Shown: piece by piece, positions 55,085 to 64,000 of the stretch
Layout: each line of letters begins with the position of its first letter
Position numbering within the stretch: position 1 is the first letter of the stretch
Source of the DNA: Phellopilus nigrolimitatus
Taxonomy: Eukaryota; Basidiomycota; Agaricomycetes; Hymenochaetales; Hymenochaetaceae
Direction: 5' to 3'
NCBI GenBank assembly: GCA_021029095.1
Contig: JAJOHG010000008.1
Coordinates: 372,001 to 436,000 of the forward strand
DNA: 64,000 bases
The notes under the pieces: generated by a model
Told to the model about the DNA's origin: nothing
The model's database searches: none
The model's input: the letters and a program-made list of their open reading frames with translations, nothing else
Translations under genes and position numbers: made by a program

Positions 55085-57896
55085 ATGCCTCCTCACCCTG
55101 CGAGTCCTTCGAGTGTTGACCTAACGGAGGATGCTCACACTCTCTCAGAGCCATCCACAGATGCTACCGCCTCCGACCTCGTGGGTCCCGGAAGGCTTCT
55201 TGGACGCCTCTATGGTCATATAGGACATGGAATAGAGACCAGACTTAATTCGCTGGCGGAAAGGGCCAGCCGTCGAAGGAGCAGGTTGTCTGGAGAGAAC
55301 ATAGAAATGACTCCGACTGGCTCACGGCCCCATCGGGGATCATCGTCGACAGCTTCATCGAGCTCATCGTCATCTTCTAGCTCATCCACCTGGCGTGCTT
55401 CGTTCACATTCTCCACTGTTTCCTCAGATGAGACGGCGACGAACTTGCCGGGCGCAGGGCGGCTCCTGGGAAATCTGTACAGCGCGGGCGGTCATCTACT
55501 CGAGTCTCGACTGAATAGAATCGCCAACGAGGCCGGACGAGGCCCGGATGCCTGTGCTGCTCGAATCAAATCTGTCCTTTTAGGCGAGCCGTATCAAGAC
55601 GAGGTGCTGATGTTCCTCCAGGTTACGGCGGGTGCAAAGAGGAAATCGCGCTTGCTACCGCATGAAGAGATACTCTTCAAAGAATGTCGTCTATTACTCC
55701 GTTACGCACAGTAAGAAATCATGCAATGAGCTGCGTAACTATGCCAGAAGCCTAATTTTTTCTCAGGTATCCCTCCCGTTCAACTCATATTTGTGCCATG
55801 GAGCACATCACTAAGCTTGCCGTAAATGATCGATATCTATACACTCTCTTCAACGCTCTTGGTGCCTCGAAGCTTTTGACCGAGGTCAGAAAACGCGAGC
55901 TGAAGATGAATGGCACGGACAGCGACTGGGCCATTCAGCATTGCCGCAAAGCCATCATCTGCCTATCAACCAACGAAGTAAACAGCGTCTCACACAGAAA
56001 TTTACGCTTAATCACCCGCTCTAGCGACGAGTCATTGGCCACGCTCGTCCGCGTGCTAATGAAGTTCTTGAGGTACGGGAGCAATTCTCAGCATCGTAGC
56101 ATACGTTCAAGCCTGATCGACTGTTTATCAATGTCGAATATGCTTATAGCGATCCTGAACTATCCTTTTTGGCTCTGCGCTACATCGAACATATACTGAT
56201 CCACCGGAAACCATTTGCTTTGTCGCTCCAATTCGACCTCTATACCGAGTGTCTGTCCGCCTTGGCGGATCTGGTATACTCTCTCCCGCACATCGTTGAG
56301 TGGGAATGCGTCGACGACATCTTTGCACGGGCGTACAAAAACTACGTATCATTCGTCGTCGAGAGAGGATGCGCGTCAGATCATAATGCTCTCCTGTGGA
56401 AAAAAATGTTGGCTGTCACTTTGATGTAAGCTATCTTTATCTGACCTTCAGCAAAGTCCGTTAACAAGCTTTATTGCAGGAACGCACATCGTTTCCCAAG
56501 ATCCGTCGAGTATTTGAACGCATCGACAGACATCGATGCATTGCTAGATCCGGAGCATCCGAAACACGTCCTCGTAGCTCGGGACCGCTTGAGTGATATG
56601 GCTGAATTTCCCAACAATGTCGTTCTCTCGCAGCATATATTAGTGACCGCGACGCTCTTTCCGAGCCTTGTATTGAGTATTCACGATTCCGCGCCGCGAA
56701 CAGTTGGTCAACACAGCATCGGATACGATAACCTCAATACGCTTGTCCACACATATCCACATCCTGCACTCAATGTTTTGTGGCAGAATTTATCGAAGGG
56801 CCCGGACGTAGTGGTTTCAGAAATCCTCAGGGCACGGGTCGTTCGGTATGTTCCATCCGGCGGAAACTTGAATCTCCAAATAAGAGCCGTACCCAACGAG
56901 TCTGCACTGCACAATCTGTGCCGCAGACTTGCTGAGTTCCTGGTAAAGTAAGTCTGCCTTCCACTTTTAATCGTGCTACTGGGAATGCAAATAATCTAAC
57001 CTGCGTACTCGGACAGCCCGGATCCAGACATCGTGTCTCGGGCTCTCCTTCGCATAAAGTTCGTCTTCGGGCTGGACCGTTACTGCAGAAGGGCCGCATT
57101 CAAAGCACTTCTGGACTTGCTCTCAGAAAACTCAGACTCGGCGCTGCATCTTGCTCTCGAACACCACGACATGATCGTGAGAGCACATAATCTCGAAATC
57201 GACGAAGAGGGCCTCTCTAAAGGGCCTTTCAAAACTGAATATATTTTTCGCCATACAGCAAAGGACGGACGGTCCCACCTTCGAATCGTACGTTTCAGCG
57301 TTCGCCCAGCTCCTTAGACTCCTCCTGACCTTACATCATCAAACAAGGATCAGTACCGAAGCGAGAATCCGTGCAAAATTTGTTTAAGAGATGGGATTTG
57401 GGACGATCCGCCAGATTTAGCAACGGCAGCCCGCCTCAATGTCGTATTTTGCTGCTCCGGCCAGCAACTAATGATCCTTGAAGTACCTGCGGGGACGGCC
57501 TTCCGCGCCGCAGGCCATCTCCCCGTGCTGGCCGGGATCAACGCCGCGGGCGAGCGCGAATATGTCGCCAGCGTCTCGCCAGGCGACCCCGCGAACGCGC
57601 AAGGCAACGGCCGCGTGCGCAGCGTGTGGACGACGGTTGTTGAGGGCGCGCAGAGCGTCGTATACGAGGACGAAGAGGGCGCCGTGCATACAACCGAGCA
57701 TTTCTGGGTGCTCGTGCTGCGGTACGACACGAGCGCGGAGACCGAGGCGCGGACGCGGGCTGTGGGAGGGATCGACGTCACTGGCCAGTGCCATTGGAGA
57801 GCAGGGAAGACGACTCTTCATTTGCTCAACAAGGAGGAGGCGGACCGAGTTTACGCGCGGGATCGAGGAGTGCTTGATCCAGAGCCAAGGGAATGA
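55085..57896 (+). CDS. Hypothetical 831-residue protein with N-terminal duplication
   Basis: Not recognised with confidence. Six exons (55085-55710, 55767-56072, 56150-56425, 56480-56947, 57017-57287, 57348-57896) join exactly in frame. Residues 31-62 (DLVGPGRLLGRLYGHIGHGI) and 120-151 (NLPGAGRLLGNLYSAGGHLL) are an internal duplication separated by a poly-Ser stretch. The middle, about 200-640, is rich in Leu, Asp and His and looks all-helical, possibly ARM/HEAT-like. The C-terminus begins with a Cys pair (CKICLRDGIWDDPPD) followed by a beta-rich part: VPAGTAFRAAGH, REYVASVSPGDP, GRVRSVWTTVVEGAQSVVYE and TEHFWVLVLRYD. That part weakly resembles DM9/DUF3421 lectin-like repeats. There are no signal peptide or membrane segments. 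No functional claim is made. Confidence 0.75.
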
Positions 57897-58924
57897 ACCT
57901 CTGTCTTAAGCCCTCGATCAATACACACGTACATGCGCTTGCACAGCGCCTTTGAACATTCAATGTGGCATTATGTAATATAGGAGACTGTTAGGATTTT
58001 ACAGCTGTTTGCAAAAATAATGGCAGTTGCGGGTCAGATCGAAATGAAGAGGTAATTTGACGTGCGTCGCCAGTGTACCACTGATTCGTTTGCTCGCAAC
58101 AGCGTTTTAATCGACTTTCAGCGGGTTATTGACTGACAAAATGAATTATATATATTGTACTATGATATGCTCGCAGAGGATTTAAAATGAATTGTATCGG
58201 CCCTGTCCCTAAGTCGATTAAATCACAGCTGCATTGTAACATATACATATCCTGCACCTGCTGTCTATACCGGTTATGATCTTCCTCATACATGTATGCT
58301 CTCAGAGGATTTATGAGATAAAATGACTCGTACCGGCCCCAAGTCAATCAAATCGCAGCTGCACTGCAACATATACATTTGCTACACCTGCTGTTTATAC
58401 CGATGATGATTTTCCTCATATATTAGCTTGCAGGGTTGCACGGACAGAGACAAGCTCAGATATCATAAAAAGACCGTAGCACAACATGTCTGTCAGCGTA
58501 TACCGAGCAAAGGTGCGTTGTCGACGCACATCGAATTTTGGCCAAGTCCGATTACCTCTTCATTTTGATCTGACCCCCTCGACTGCCATTGTTTTTTTCA
58601 AACAGCTGTAAGCCCTCAATTAGCACATGCGCCTGCACAGCGACTTGAACATTTACACGATGTGGCATTATGTAGAAGACTATAAGGATTTTTGTAGCTA
58701 AGGATCATCAGAGTAGCATGACGGCCTTGAGAAGATCACGCACAGCATGCTTCGAGAATTCCAAACAGAACACTGATGGGATCGTCCCGGACCTCCGCGC
58801 ATGCACAGCTGAGCACCGACACATCCGCGTTCGTCGTCGTCGGTGTCCATATCGCTGGCGGAATCGGCGCTCTCCTACACCCATCCTCGCTCCCTCCCCC
58901 CCACGCAACCGACGACAGACAGAC
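57897..58924. repeat. Flank duplication around a MITE
   Basis: About 95 bp before the element (57907-58000, TAAGCCCTCGATCAATACAC ... GTGGCATTATGTA ... TTAGGATTTT) recurs in direct orientation just after it (58609-58702). The stretch 58703-58924 is upstream sequence of the next gene with an open frame but no domain. See the separate MITE entry. Confidence 0.65.
58002..58608. mobile_element. TA-flanked MITE with internal tandem repeat
   Basis: A 607-bp element with about 60-bp inverted ends: CAGCTGTTTGCAAAAATAAT...GGGTCAGATCGAAATGAAGA and its diverged complement on the right. TA occurs directly outside both ends, indicating a Tc1/mariner-type target duplication. The inside holds two direct copies of about 145 bp (about 58168-58310 and 58303-58430) with TATGCTC.CAGAGGATTTA and CACCTGCTGT.TATACCG. 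There is no coding capacity. Confidence 0.8.
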
Positions 58925-60703
58925 ATGTACAGGATCGACAGCGCCGAGCCGCTACTGCTGCGCGCCGGACACGCCGTCGCGCGCGCCGAGCAGCACGCGG
59001 CGCTCGCCGCCGCCCCCGAGCGCGCCGGCGAGCAGCAGCAGCGCGCGTGGGCGGCGGGCATGCGCAATGCTCTGGTGCGCTTTCCGCGTGCTCCGCACCG
59101 CTCTCTCTCTTCTTCTTCTGTGTCTGTTTTGCTCACCGGGGCGGATCAGGACATCGCAGCGGAAGCGGTCGCGTGCGCGGCAGAGGCCGCGGGCGACGTG
59201 TCGAGCCATCACGCGGCGCTCGCGCGGCTCGAGCGGGGTTTTGCCGACGACACGCAGCAGCGGCGCGCGGCCGGCCCCGTGGCGGGCCTGCGCGACTCCG
59301 AGGACGACGACGCGGACATGCTCGACGAGCTCGACGCGGAGGACCAGGCGGCGGCCGAGGGCGTCGAGGAGGACGAGCTACTCGAGGACGACGACGACGA
59401 TGACGATGGCGCGCCCGCCCGCCCCGCCGTGAACGTTCCTGCCGCGGCGGCGGCGGCGGCCCACGCGAGGGCGAAGCCGGGAGGGAGGAGGCGCAAGCGC
59501 GTCGTCCTGTCGGACGTGGCCGTCCCGCAAGTGCGTGTCCCCAAGTCCTCGCCCCTGCTGACCGCTAACCCCCCCCCCTCTTTCAAAAAAAAACCCCCAC
59601 CCGAAAAAAAGGACTCGCAAGCCTCCACAGACAAGCTCCTAGCCAGCCTGCGCACGCTCAACCCGCTCTTCGTCGCGCACCGCGCCAAGTGCGACCGCTG
59701 CGCTGCCGCGGGGAAGCAGTGCGTCGGCATGGCCGAGCGCGCGTGCTACATCTGCAAGGCCGCGAAGATCCGCTGCTCGATGGCGCGCAAGACCGGGCGC
59801 CCGCACAGCGGCGGCGGCGGCTCCGGCGGCTCCGGGGGCGAGCCTGCCGCGCCGCCCCCGCCCCCGCCCCCGCATGATGTGGGCACGCCCGCCCCGCCAA
59901 CGCACCAGACGCTTATGGCGAAGCCGGAGCCGGAGCCGGCGCACGGCGCGTCCTCGCAGACGCCCTCGCGCGGCGGTGGCTCGCCACCGCACCCGCCCTT
60001 CCCCCCCGCCGAACGCGGGAAGCGGCCGCGCGACGCCAGCGCGCCGCCGCCGCCCGCGCCCGCGCACGAGCACGAGCACGAGCCGCCTGCGCAGGACCCC
60101 TACGCGAGCGCCGTGTCGCGCAAGCGCGCGCGCATCGACCACGAGCTGGGCCTCCGCGCGGCGCCGGCGGCGCACCCCCGCTCCGCTTCGGCTTCGGCTG
60201 CGGCGCCGGAGGCGGAGGCGGCGGCCAGCGTGCTGCCGCCGCGCATCAGGGAGAAGGGCAAGGCCAGGGGCAAGGAGCGGGAGCGGGAGAAGGAGAAGGA
60301 GCGCGGGGAGCGGAAGGCGGGGCAGGAGCAGGAGCAGGGGGCGCCGCCCGCCGGGCGCGTGCGCGCGGGGAGCCCGTGCCGAACGTGCGTCGCGCGCCGC
60401 GAGCTCGCGCGGCCCGTTGTTGCAGAGCCCGCGCCCGCGGCCTTCGGCTCGATCGCGGACACCGCGGCCGCGCTCGCGGGCGCCGCCGCGGGGATCACCG
60501 CGGGGGCGGACTCGGGAGCGCCCCCCGCGGCAACGGAGGCGGCGGCGGCGCGGCTGGACGACGGCGCGCTCCTGCGGCTCGTGACGCCGCTGCTGCAGAT
60601 GCAGGCTGCGATGTCTGCGCTGTCCGCGGAGCTCGTGCGCGCGATCGAGCAGAACGCGAACGCCCGGCCGGCCGGTGCGGGTGCGGGTGCGGGTGCGGAC
60701 TAG
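58925..60703 (+). CDS. Putative Zn2Cys6-type nuclear protein
   Basis: Probably a DNA-binding or chromatin-associated nuclear protein, 540 residues in three exons (58925-59074, 59150-59530, 59612-60703). Residues 204-232 show six Cys as C-x2-C-x6-C-x7-C-x2-C-x6-C (CDRC, GKQC, CYIC, KIRC), which fits the spacing of a fungal Zn2Cys6 binuclear cluster. Before it lies an acidic region with a run of Asp/Glu near residues 105-130 and a basic patch GGRRRKRVV. After it come long Pro/Ala/Gly-rich low-complexity regions and a basic helix rich in Glu, Lys and Arg (KGKARGKEREREKEKERGER). The N-terminus is a short Ala/Glu helix. Both introns (75 and 81 nt) are multiples of three without a stop, so retention would keep the frame. 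The target is unknown. Very high GC content. Confidence 0.7.
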   Translation: MYRIDSAEPLLLRAGHAVARAEQHAALAAAPERAGEQQQRAWAAGMRNALVRFPRAPHRSLSSSSVSVLLTGADQDIAAEAVACAAEAAGDVSSHHAALARLERGFADDTQQRRAAGPVAGLRDSEDDDADMLDELDAEDQAAAEGVEEDELLEDDDDDDDGAPARPAVNVPAAAAAAAHARAKPGGRRRKRVVLSDVAVPQVRVPKSSPLLTANPPPSFKKKPPPEKKDSQASTDKLLASLRTLNPLFVAHRAKCDRCAAAGKQCVGMAERACYICKAAKIRCSMARKTGRPHSGGGGSGGSGGEPAAPPPPPPPHDVGTPAPPTHQTLMAKPEPEPAHGASSQTPSRGGGSPPHPPFPPAERGKRPRDASAPPPPAPAHEHEHEPPAQDPYASAVSRKRARIDHELGLRAAPAAHPRSASASAAAPEAEAAASVLPPRIREKGKARGKEREREKEKERGERKAGQEQEQGAPPAGRVRAGSPCRTCVARRELARPVVAEPAPAAFGSIADTAAALAGAAAGITAGADSGAPPAATEAAAARLDDGALLRLVTPLLQMQAAMSALSAELVRAIEQNANARPAGAGAGAGAD

Positions 60704-61172
60704 CTAGCCCCCCGGCGCCTTGCGTGTTGTATTATTTTTATTTTATTCCTCCTTTTTTGTCTCTGTCTCTTTTTTTTTTTTGACTTTGATATTTGCTATT
60801 TTATTTCTCGGCTTCGCGCTCGAGCACGGGCATGCACAATTTTCTTTCTGTATTCCCTATTTTCGCGCTTCTTTCTTTCTCCGTCTCACCTCTAATACGT
60901 ATCTTGCCAAACATCATCCAATTCCGAAACGACACTGGGACTTGTCTTCCTCCTTCTTCTTGCTTACTCCACGGCCTCTCCCCCCTGCATAATCGTGCCT
61001 AGCGTACAACAACACGGCGTAGTTTTCTACTATTTTATTAGATGGATATACACTCTGCGGAACGAATTCTACTGTCTGTTGTGATTTTCAAGAAAAAAAG
61101 CCGGGCTTTCGCTCGACGGTCTTGTTTCGAGGGCCTCCTGTACGGAATGTTTCCCTGCATGTTGAACAAGTA
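60704..61172. other. 3' region of the Zn2Cys6 gene
   Basis: T-rich sequence with TTTTATTTTATT and poly(T) runs, no gene. Confidence 0.5.
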
Positions 61173-61714
61173 CAGTGGATGTAGAAAGTCATGACGACAT
61201 GGACATCCGAAAAAGGAAACACATCTCAGAGCCTCAGAAAGGGCACTTCCTGCTTCAAAATTTGCATGGGAGTACCTTAGAAGTACAGCAAGATGCGACT
61301 ATGTGCGTAAATCACAAGTTACAAACAAATCTAATAACAAATTTAGCCCGAGCGACAACTTGCCTATGTACAGGTGGGTGTTGATCGACATGGACATCCG
61401 AAAAAGGAAATATATTCTTGAACCTGTCTATTGTTTCATTTTTTTTTCCGCAGCTTGAGATTGAGGCAAGTCAAATTGCGTGCAGCCAACAAAATGTTTC
61501 TGTTTTGCAAATCAAGTCGAGTTTTGGGCATGAAAGGTAGGATGTGGAGGTTTTGAACGGGTTATCTACGGTGGTGCTGAGACTCTATTTCCGTTTCCGG
61601 ATGTCCATGTCGATCAATATCATTTTCTACACCCTGTACGGTATAGCATTTTTCAGCTTATTTCCTTTTTTTGATGTCCATATGTCGATCGTCATGACTT
61701 TCTACATCCACCTG
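61173..61714. mobile_element. TA-flanked MITE with nested inverted repeats
   Basis: A 542-bp element. The ends read CAGTGGATGTAGAAAGTCAT and, on the other strand from the right, CAGGTGGATGTAGAAAGTCA; both continue ATGACGA..ACAT.GGACATC and AAAAAGGAAA. TA flanks both ends. Two more copies of the end sequence lie inside: about 61369-61415 (CAGGTGGGTGTTGATCGACA, direct) and about 61590-61645 (inverted, TGTCCATGTCGATC...CACCCTG). The element may therefore be a copy inserted into a copy. No transposase. Confidence 0.8.
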
Positions 61715-62572
61715 TATGCTTACTCGTATACTCGCAAAAGATAACGCGCGATCCTTTTTGTCAAATTAGTTATCGTTTCGCGCTTGGGCACGCCATACCG
61801 CGCGTTTTGCATGTGCTCAACGGCCGTGCTCAGCTCCGTAGAGGCCGCTCCTCCGCGCGGGCGGTCCTCCTGCAGACTTATCATATCGAATTCGTTGCTT
61901 GTGCAGCTACCAAGTTCGTGTGGGTCTAAGAAAACACAACTAGGGCGCGCTCGCTGTTTAGCTTGTATTATTGAGACGGCGAGGCCAGTCGGGGTTCGTA
62001 GGTAGTGCTCGCTTGGAAGAGAGAAACAGACGAATCCCGTCAAGAATTGATCGTGGACCTTATACATGATAACATCATTTAGCAGATGGTAACCGCACAC
62101 CGGAAGCAAACAATATTGAGCACGGGTGGCGTGATCGGGAAGTGCTCGGCGCCGGCCGTAATCACCGCAAGGGACATGTCGAGACGCGGACGCACGAAAC
62201 GACTGTACATTGTACCTGATTCCTTCAAGTCCGCGTCTCTTCTGGACGTCTGACGAGTCGGACGAGAGCCGCACGCTGTCGCCGAAGTAATAATAAACCG
62301 AATTAATAACGGGATTGACCAAGCATTTCGAGGCCGCTGACGGCGTCCGATATGGACCGCTTGCCAGGCCGACACGGAGGGCCCCGCTTGCTAATGCGGC
62401 GCCAAAACTCGAAAATCTCGAATATTCGATGGACGCCCGGCTGCCCAGAGCGGGGCGGGCGTTCCCAGGGTGTGTGGGCACGCGCTGCCGCATGCGGTAA
62501 GCACGTAAGCACGCCCCCGCGCGGATTGGCTGCGCGAGAGACGCGCAGCGCTCGCCCGCGTCGTCTCCAGCG
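61715..62572. other. Upstream region of the WrbA-like gene
   Basis: No recognisable gene. An unusually long minus-strand frame (61720-62724) crosses this region and the first exon of the next gene, but it has no known domain and is treated as doubtful. Confidence 0.45.
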
Positions 62573-62584
62573 AGTATAAAAGCC
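62573..62584 (+). promoter_or_regulatory. TATA box of the WrbA-like gene
   Basis: AGTATAAAAGCC lies about 45 bp before the start codon at 62621, a consensus core promoter position. Confidence 0.7.
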
Positions 62585-62620
62585 CCAGCGCCCGAGCCCA
62601 CTATCTGCTCCCCCAGATCT

Positions 62621-63558
62621 ATGTGCTTTCCCTCAAAAAAGGCCAAGGACAACTTCGCAGATAAGCCGCCTGCCGCAGCCCAGCCTCCTCCTCCCGCTAC
62701 CGCACCCACCACCACCGCACCCACCGCCGCTCCAAAGATGGCTCCCCCGAAGGTCGCGATCGTTATCTACACCATGTACGGCCACATCGCCAAGGGTGCG
62801 TCGTCCCGCTCGTCTTCTCTCGTCTCTAGTGTGCGCAACTGACACGTCCCCCTCCCGACGCACAGTGGCAGAGTCCGTCAAGGCCGGCGTCCAGGCCGCG
62901 GGCGGCTCGGCGACCATCTACCAGTGCGTCCCGCCGCGTCCTGCTCCCTTTTCTTTCCCCCTGATTATGAGCGCTGACGCCCTTTCTCTCTCTCTTCCGC
63001 AGAATCGCCGAGACGCTCTCCGAGGACGTCCTCAAGGCGCTCTACGCGCCCGCCAAGCCCGACTACCCCATCTTCAAGCCGGACGACCTCAAGAACTTCG
63101 ACGCCTTCCTCTTCGGCATCCCCACGCGCTACGGCAACTTCCCCGGCCAGTGGAAGGTGCGTGCCTCCCTCCGCCCCCTCCGCGCGCTCGACGAACTAAA
63201 CTAACCCTCCCCCCAGGCCTTCTGGGACGCGACGGGCGGCCTGTGGGCCGCGGGCGCGCTCGCGGGCAAGTACGCGGGCGTGTTCGTGAGCACCGCGAGC
63301 CCCGGCGGCGGGCAAGAAACGACGGTGACGAACGCGCTCTCGACGTTCACGCACCACGGCATCGTGTTCGTGCCGCTGGGCTACAAGCACGCGTTCGCGC
63401 AGCTCACGAACCTCGCGGAGGTGCACGGCGGCTCGCCGTGGGGCGCGGGCACGTTCGCCGCGGGCGACGGCTCGCGCCAGCCGAGCGCGCTCGAGCTCGA
63501 GATCGCGCAGATTCAGGGCAAGACGTTCTACCAGACTGTTGCGAAGGTCGCGTTTTGA
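62621..63558 (+). CDS. NAD(P)H:quinone oxidoreductase, WrbA/Pst2 family
   Basis: Flavodoxin-like FMN enzyme that reduces quinones by two electrons and protects against quinone redox cycling. Four exons (62621-62795, 62866-62923, 63003-63156, 63217-63558) join into 242 residues. An N-terminal leader ([15 protein letters not shown] plus a Pro/Ala/Thr linker) precedes the flavodoxin core: [20 protein letters not shown] (FMN phosphate loop), [52 protein letters not shown] and [20 protein letters not shown]. The leader with Cys2 resembles that of fungal Pst2/Ycp4-type proteins, which attach to the plasma membrane; lipidation here is a guess. The start is supported by the TATA box 45 bp upstream. 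Confidence 0.93.
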
Positions 63559-64000
63559 GCGCGTGCGTGTGATGCGCCCTTTTTTTTTCTTGTGTGTTGT
63601 TAAGTATTAGCGCTTGTTGTATGTTCGGAACGCGGAATGGGACAGTGACCGGAGAGGAATTTTTTTCATCCATACATACGTACATCCCGATCGTCAACTT
63701 TAGACACAACGTGTTTGGACAAAGAAACTGTTGTTGCGACACGTTCTGAACATACTTGGTTGTATGCGCATTAAAGACCCTCGCGTCTTCGCGACTCTGT
63801 TTGGCTGTTTCTGCAAGACTGTCGCGACAAGGCCCCGCGCGCTCGCGAAGGGCACCCTCGCAAACGCTTCTCGCATTCGCCGTGAGGTGCGTGCGTGCGA
63901 GATCATCCGTCCATATCCACATCCATATCCATACCCTGCTTATAACGCTTCCCGAGCGCGGACGAGACGTCTGCTGACCCCCCGCGATAATAGCGCGCGC
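63559..64000. other. 3' region to window end
   Basis: The WrbA 3' region with a TTGTTAAGTATTAG tail and then a possible next promoter with repeats of ATCCATATCC (63909-63935). No gene supported. Confidence 0.5.

Noticed and set aside
57348..57896. Separate small gene downstream of the 831-residue protein
   Set aside because: An intron with GTACGT donor, CTGAC branch-like site and AAG acceptor joins it to the preceding exon in exact frame, so one gene is simpler.
58718..58924. Upstream extension of the Zn2Cys6 protein to 661 residues
   Set aside because: The extra N-terminus has no protein-like character, and the ATG at 58925 begins a better exon; the longer frame also reads through both introns.
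59209..60584. Several long overlapping frames on both strands in the Zn2Cys6 gene
   Set aside because: They are shadows caused by very high GC content and low stop-codon frequency.

Overview
This is a nuclear chromosome segment of a filamentous basidiomycete, most likely an Agaricomycete. The evidence is the density of short (about 50-80 nt) spliceosomal introns, an expanded P450 family, DUF6533-type membrane proteins, an intracellular trypsin-like protease and a COP9 signalosome gene. Coding regions are often very GC-rich (SRP19, VPS29, MFS, WrbA), while intergenic and P450 regions are closer to even composition. No rRNA, tRNA or CRISPR was recognised.

Layout. 1-4.0 kb has no recognisable gene. 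A secreted GH18 chitinase lies on the minus strand (4.0-5.8 kb). From about 7 to 50.3 kb lies a large palindromic segmental duplication. The left arm reads P450-1 (+), DUF6533 membrane protein (+), SRP19 pseudocopy (-), P450-2 (+), SRP19 (-). The right arm has the same order on the other strand: P450-6, DUF6533, SRP19 pseudocopy, P450-5, SRP19 pseudocopy, P450-4, P450-3. The spacer between the arms holds unique genes: the intact SRP19 start paired head-to-head with VPS29, a ten-exon MFS transporter, and a trypsin-fold protease with a long helical insertion whose start codon appears to be made by splicing.

Beyond the array, 50.5-64 kb holds single-copy genes: CSN3 (COP9 signalosome), an RNase III-fold mitochondrial ribosomal protein, an unknown 831-residue protein, a putative Zn2Cys6 nuclear protein and a WrbA/Pst2-type flavodoxin-like quinone reductase.

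All six P450 copies look intact. Each keeps the I-helix, ExxR and heme-cysteine motifs. Their promoter types and 3' flanks occur in every combination, which implies gene conversion or unequal exchange. The three extra SRP19 copies share one 5' truncation point, so one broken copy was carried along as P450 units multiplied. At least four unrelated MITE-like elements, with CAG...CTG ends and TA target duplications, are scattered through the window, and one of them cuts an SRP19 pseudocopy. All gene models were built by eye from splice signals and reading frames, so exon ends are predictions.
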